DNA from: Tychonema sp. LEGE 07203
GTDB taxonomy: Bacteria; Cyanobacteriota; Cyanobacteriia; Cyanobacteriales; Microcoleaceae
Reading direction: 5' to 3'
Length of the DNA stretch: 64,000 nucleotides
Assembly (NCBI RefSeq): GCF_015207285.1
Contig: NZ_JADEXD010000009.1
Coordinates: 1-64,000 of the forward strand
Part shown: piece by piece, positions 61,509 to 64,000 of the stretch
Layout of the letters: each line of letters begins with the position of its first letter
Position numbering within the stretch: the first letter of the stretch is position 1
The notes under the pieces: generated by a model
Database searches by the model: none
Seen by the model: only the letters and a program-made list of their open reading frames with translations
Told to the model about the DNA's origin: nothing
Translations under genes and position numbers: made by a program

Positions 61509-63005
61509 CTACAAATCTCGGCGCGACAGCAGAAACCAAATCCCGCCCAAACCTAAAACACCGCACAAAACCCCACCTTCCCACCCAAAAACAGTTCCTC
61601 CCGGCAAATGTCCGGGCATTGCCTTAGAAGTAAAATTCAATTCAGAATAGTATACCCACTCACCGTTAACCCGCCAGCCCACCCGATCGCCAAACTTCTC
61701 CCAAACCGTAGCATCATAAACACCAGGCTTTCCCCCCGACTTTAGCCACAAACCCTTTTGCACAGAAAAGCCGAACCTGCGGTGACTGTGCCGAACCCAA
61801 AGTTGGTCAATCGTCTCCAAATCCTTAGCGGGAAACTTCCTAATATCTTCCTCGCTCAAATAACCCCTTGAAACTTGCTGCATCACCTCCAGCATTTTCA
61901 CAGAAGTTTCCTGATCCGCACCCCGCCATTTTTTAGCAACTAGCAGCCTTTCCAACTCAGAATAATCAATACCTTTTTCCGACTCTAAATTCACAGAAAC
62001 TAGCGGAGTATCAGTCACAGGCTGAGTCGGTACAGAAGGACTCAGAACAGTTGCCTGCTGCAACTTTTCGGGCCCTGAGAGAACAATAGGAGGTTTGATA
62101 ACTTCCAAAACTTCCGCAGCAGACTTATAGCGGTCTTTGACATATTCCTGAATCAACTTATCCAAAATCTGACTTAAATCCTGGCCGATCTTTGTGCCTT
62201 TCGGCAAAGCCTCCCTCCACAGCCACCGACCTTCGAGCGGGTCGTAAAGGTCATCGTGAATGTCCCCGTAGATATCCAAATAAGGCATAACAGAAGTCAG
62301 CAAGCGAATGCAAGTCACCCCTAGACTGTAAAGGTCACTAGCAGGAACAGCCCTACCGTGACGCTGTTCTAGAGCCGCGTAGCCGGGAGTTCCCAACTTA
62401 GTTCCTGTTTTGGTCGGAGCCTCAGCTACTACCTGTTTGGAAACCCCAAAATCTATCAGCACCAATTTGCGATCGCGATTGCGCCGGATCACATTCTCAG
62501 GCTTAATATCCCGGTGAATTACATTGCGATCGTGAACAAAACTCAGCAAAGGCAATAAATCTAAAAGCAGTTCCCTCGTTTTAGTCTCGCTATAAGCACC
62601 ATACTTTGCTAGCTCATCCTTTAAATTATTGCCATCAATAAACTCTTGCACCAAATACAAGCGCCCATCTTCCTCGAAATAAGAAATCAACTGAGGAATT
62701 TGCGGGTGTTTCAGTTCGTAAAGCCGTCTTGCCTCTTGTTCAAAAAGTCGAACATATTTTTTGAAATGAGCAGGCTTTTTCTGAAATTCTTGAGGCGGCG
62801 ACAACTGTTTTATAACGCACAATTCCTCAAATTTTCCATGATTTACAGCTCTAAAAGTTCTGCCAAATCCCCCATCGCGCAGCGGTTCAGTAGCTGCATA
62901 AAGGTCTTTTAGCAGCAGCTTAGAACCACAGTTAAGACAATACTTTGTGCCTGGTGGGTTCTGACGCTTGTCTCTTGGGCAATCGAGATTAAGGCAGTAT
63001 GTCAT
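61509..63005 (-). CDS. Zinc-ribbon Ser/Thr protein kinase with C-terminal GUN4 domain
   Basis: The product has 498 residues. A four-Cys ribbon (CLNLDCP ... CLNCGSKL, residues 4-27) precedes a complete protein kinase (about 35-300). The kinase has GGFGRTFRAV, Lys in CVIKQL, catalytic IHRDIKPENVI and LIDFGVSKQ. A linker with VLSPSVPTQP leads to a GUN4 domain (about 348-465: YSELERLLVAKKWRGADQET, FPAKDLETIDQLWVRHSHRRFGFSVQKGLW), then one C-terminal membrane helix (GGVLCGVLGLGGIWFLL). GUN4 binds porphyrins and stimulates Mg-chelatase; here it may let the kinase sense tetrapyrroles at a membrane. Confidence 0.93.
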   Translation of the reverse strand: MTYCLNLDCPRDKRQNPPGTKYCLNCGSKLLLKDLYAATEPLRDGGFGRTFRAVNHGKFEELCVIKQLSPPQEFQKKPAHFKKYVRLFEQEARRLYELKHPQIPQLISYFEEDGRLYLVQEFIDGNNLKDELAKYGAYSETKTRELLLDLLPLLSFVHDRNVIHRDIKPENVIRRNRDRKLVLIDFGVSKQVVAEAPTKTGTKLGTPGYAALEQRHGRAVPASDLYSLGVTCIRLLTSVMPYLDIYGDIHDDLYDPLEGRWLWREALPKGTKIGQDLSQILDKLIQEYVKDRYKSAAEVLEVIKPPIVLSGPEKLQQATVLSPSVPTQPVTDTPLVSVNLESEKGIDYSELERLLVAKKWRGADQETSVKMLEVMQQVSRGYLSEEDIRKFPAKDLETIDQLWVRHSHRRFGFSVQKGLWLKSGGKPGVYDATVWEKFGDRVGWRVNGEWVYYSELNFTSKAMPGHLPGGTVFGWEGGVLCGVLGLGGIWFLLSRRDL

Positions 63006-63643
63006 ATATTAAAAAAAATGCGAACAAAATTATACTCACGGTGTCATTTTATTCAAGAGTCCGATCGCGAGTTGGTTTTTGTGGAGGTGAGATCCGGAAC
63101 TTTAGTACAGCGGCAGCCACCGTCGCGCTCGGGAGAGCTCTCGCCAGACTGCCCCTGAGCAAGTATAACTCTCTTGAGGGTTTGACCTCAAACTCGAAAT
63201 CCAAATCTAACCCTAAACCTCGATCGGCAATACATTTGATTTCGCGCTCAAACAGCCAGCAGATTCAACAAAAATAATAATTTATTGCCGAGCCAGTTAG
63301 TTCTGCAACGGCGAAAAAAAAAACTTAGGATTCTGGCTGAGATATAATTTTATTGCCAGAGAGAAGCAAGCTAACCCGAGGTGTGGCAGCCCTCAAGTTC
63401 GCGCCAGCGAAGCTATCCCTCTCTCGAATCAACCTCAATTTTTACCAGTATAAAATTTTACCAAACCCAGGCAAAATCAACAATCGAAAACTCCCCAGAT
63501 ATCCTCAGATTCAAATAAATATTAGCTTGCTCGATCGCAATCAGAGCGCGAGCGCGAGAATGAGCCAGTTTTCCTTGTTGCTTTTTTTCAGTTATTGCCA
63601 GTGACATTTATTTGCGATCGGTCTACTTAATTAGGAACTGCCA
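63006..63643. other. Non-coding stretch, no gene supported
   Basis: A 250-base open frame at 63353-63604 has no family likeness. Near its end (63594-63608 and 63639-63650) the segment TGCCAGTGACA occurs twice, the second copy containing the GTG start of the next gene. Confidence 0.4.
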
Positions 63644-64000
63644 GTGACACCCAAACTACCGCCATCTAAAACTCCCGCAACCCGCAAAAAATCAGCAAAA
63701 GTACCCTGGTTCGAGCGGTTAATGGCACTGGTCGCCATCGGAAATTTAAGTCTAGTGTTATTTGACATAACTTACATACCGTGGCGTGATTTTTACTTCC
63801 GGCAACTACCAGTTATTACCAAAATATACGACCCATTTAAAGGAATTAAACCCAACCGAGACACTAAAAAATATCTAAAAACCTTAGAAGAATTAAAAAT
63901 TCAAGTAGTGCAAACAGGCCTGCAATCTCCCCAAGTAGCAGCCAAATTGCAGGAAATCAACAATCTGAGCGCCAACACGATCGACGAAGATCCGTTTCGA
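63644..64000 (+). CDS. Unidentified membrane protein, 3' end outside the window
   Basis: A GTG at 63644, with TTAGGA 8-13 bases before it, opens 119 codons without a stop to the window edge. After a basic Pro/Lys start there is one probable membrane helix (FERLMALVAIGNLSLVLFDITYI), then RDFYFRQLPVITKIYDPFKGIKPNRDT and a charged helical region (LKTLEELKIQVVQTGLQSP). It resembles conserved cyanobacterial membrane proteins of unknown function; I cannot name the family. Confidence 0.75.
   Translation, partial: MTPKLPPSKTPATRKKSAKVPWFERLMALVAIGNLSLVLFDITYIPWRDFYFRQLPVITKIYDPFKGIKPNRDTKKYLKTLEELKIQVVQTGLQSPQVAAKLQEINNLSANTIDEDPFR

Overview
The window is cyanobacterial, most likely from a filamentous Oscillatoriales-type genome (Microcoleus/Oscillatoria-like; the genus is an inference). 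The signs are: frequent GCGATCGC/CGATCG (HIP1-type) octamers; chlB for dark protochlorophyllide reduction; a kinase fused to a GUN4 domain; a plastid-terminal-oxidase-like alternative oxidase; an orphan Mo-nitrogenase C-terminal-domain protein; two giant multisensor signalling kinases; and very many short dispersed or tandem repeats. No tRNA, rRNA or CRISPR array was recognised.

Layout. 0-6 kb: an N-terminally truncated multisensor hybrid histidine kinase and a response regulator. 6.9-9.8 kb: an ECF-like sigma factor overlapping a TPR protein, both invaded in frame by repeat DNA. 9.85-13.1 kb: two near-identical ~320-bp cassettes, each holding a very small ORF (8 and 6 codons, rich in Arg and aromatics) with its own Shine-Dalgarno-like sequence and a downstream hairpin, followed by an ABC exporter and a SAM methyltransferase. 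This is the best candidate for an undescribed system. 13.4-17.8 kb: a decayed TPR gene, a VOC protein, rodA, a rhomboid protease and the Mo-nitrogenase-domain protein.

18.3-27.4 kb is a one-strand stress block: a baeRF-type protein, DUF3122, a secreted rhodanese, a Rieske remnant, an eRF1-like protein, a CbpM/CbpA chaperone pair, a ribosome hibernation factor, a PNPOx-family protein, an alternative oxidase, and broken cupin and HPF copies. Three copies of one AT-rich repeat sit at its edges and middle. An IS1182-type element (27.6-29.3 kb) with recognisable inverted ends follows, then a TetR-RND efflux locus with a perfect 30-bp palindromic operator. 35.2-36.5 kb is an eight-copy array of a ~122-bp hairpin unit flanked by ~100-bp direct repeats.

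36.7-52.6 kb is mostly housekeeping with toxin-antitoxin pairs: a CobO-like NTPase, adenylate kinase, heptanucleotide arrays, RNase PH, a RelE-type pair, a broken Uma2 gene, a second giant kinase (complete), an IS200/IS605 element whose tnpB runs in frame into a KTSC-domain gene, chlB, a YafQ-like pair and a PIN-domain pair. 52.7-61.5 kb carries a coiled-coil membrane protein, two MscS channels, Uma2 genes, PPK2, an IS630 element nested against an IS1 remnant, two tandem COQ4-like genes and a broken SpoIIAA-like gene. The window ends with the zinc-ribbon/kinase/GUN4 protein and the start of an unidentified membrane protein.

Two themes stand out. One is stress physiology (ribosome hibernation, release-factor-like proteins, alternative oxidase, polyphosphate, mechanosensitive channels). 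The other is active sequence turnover: at least ten broken or truncated genes, four insertion sequences, and repeat insertions inside open genes.
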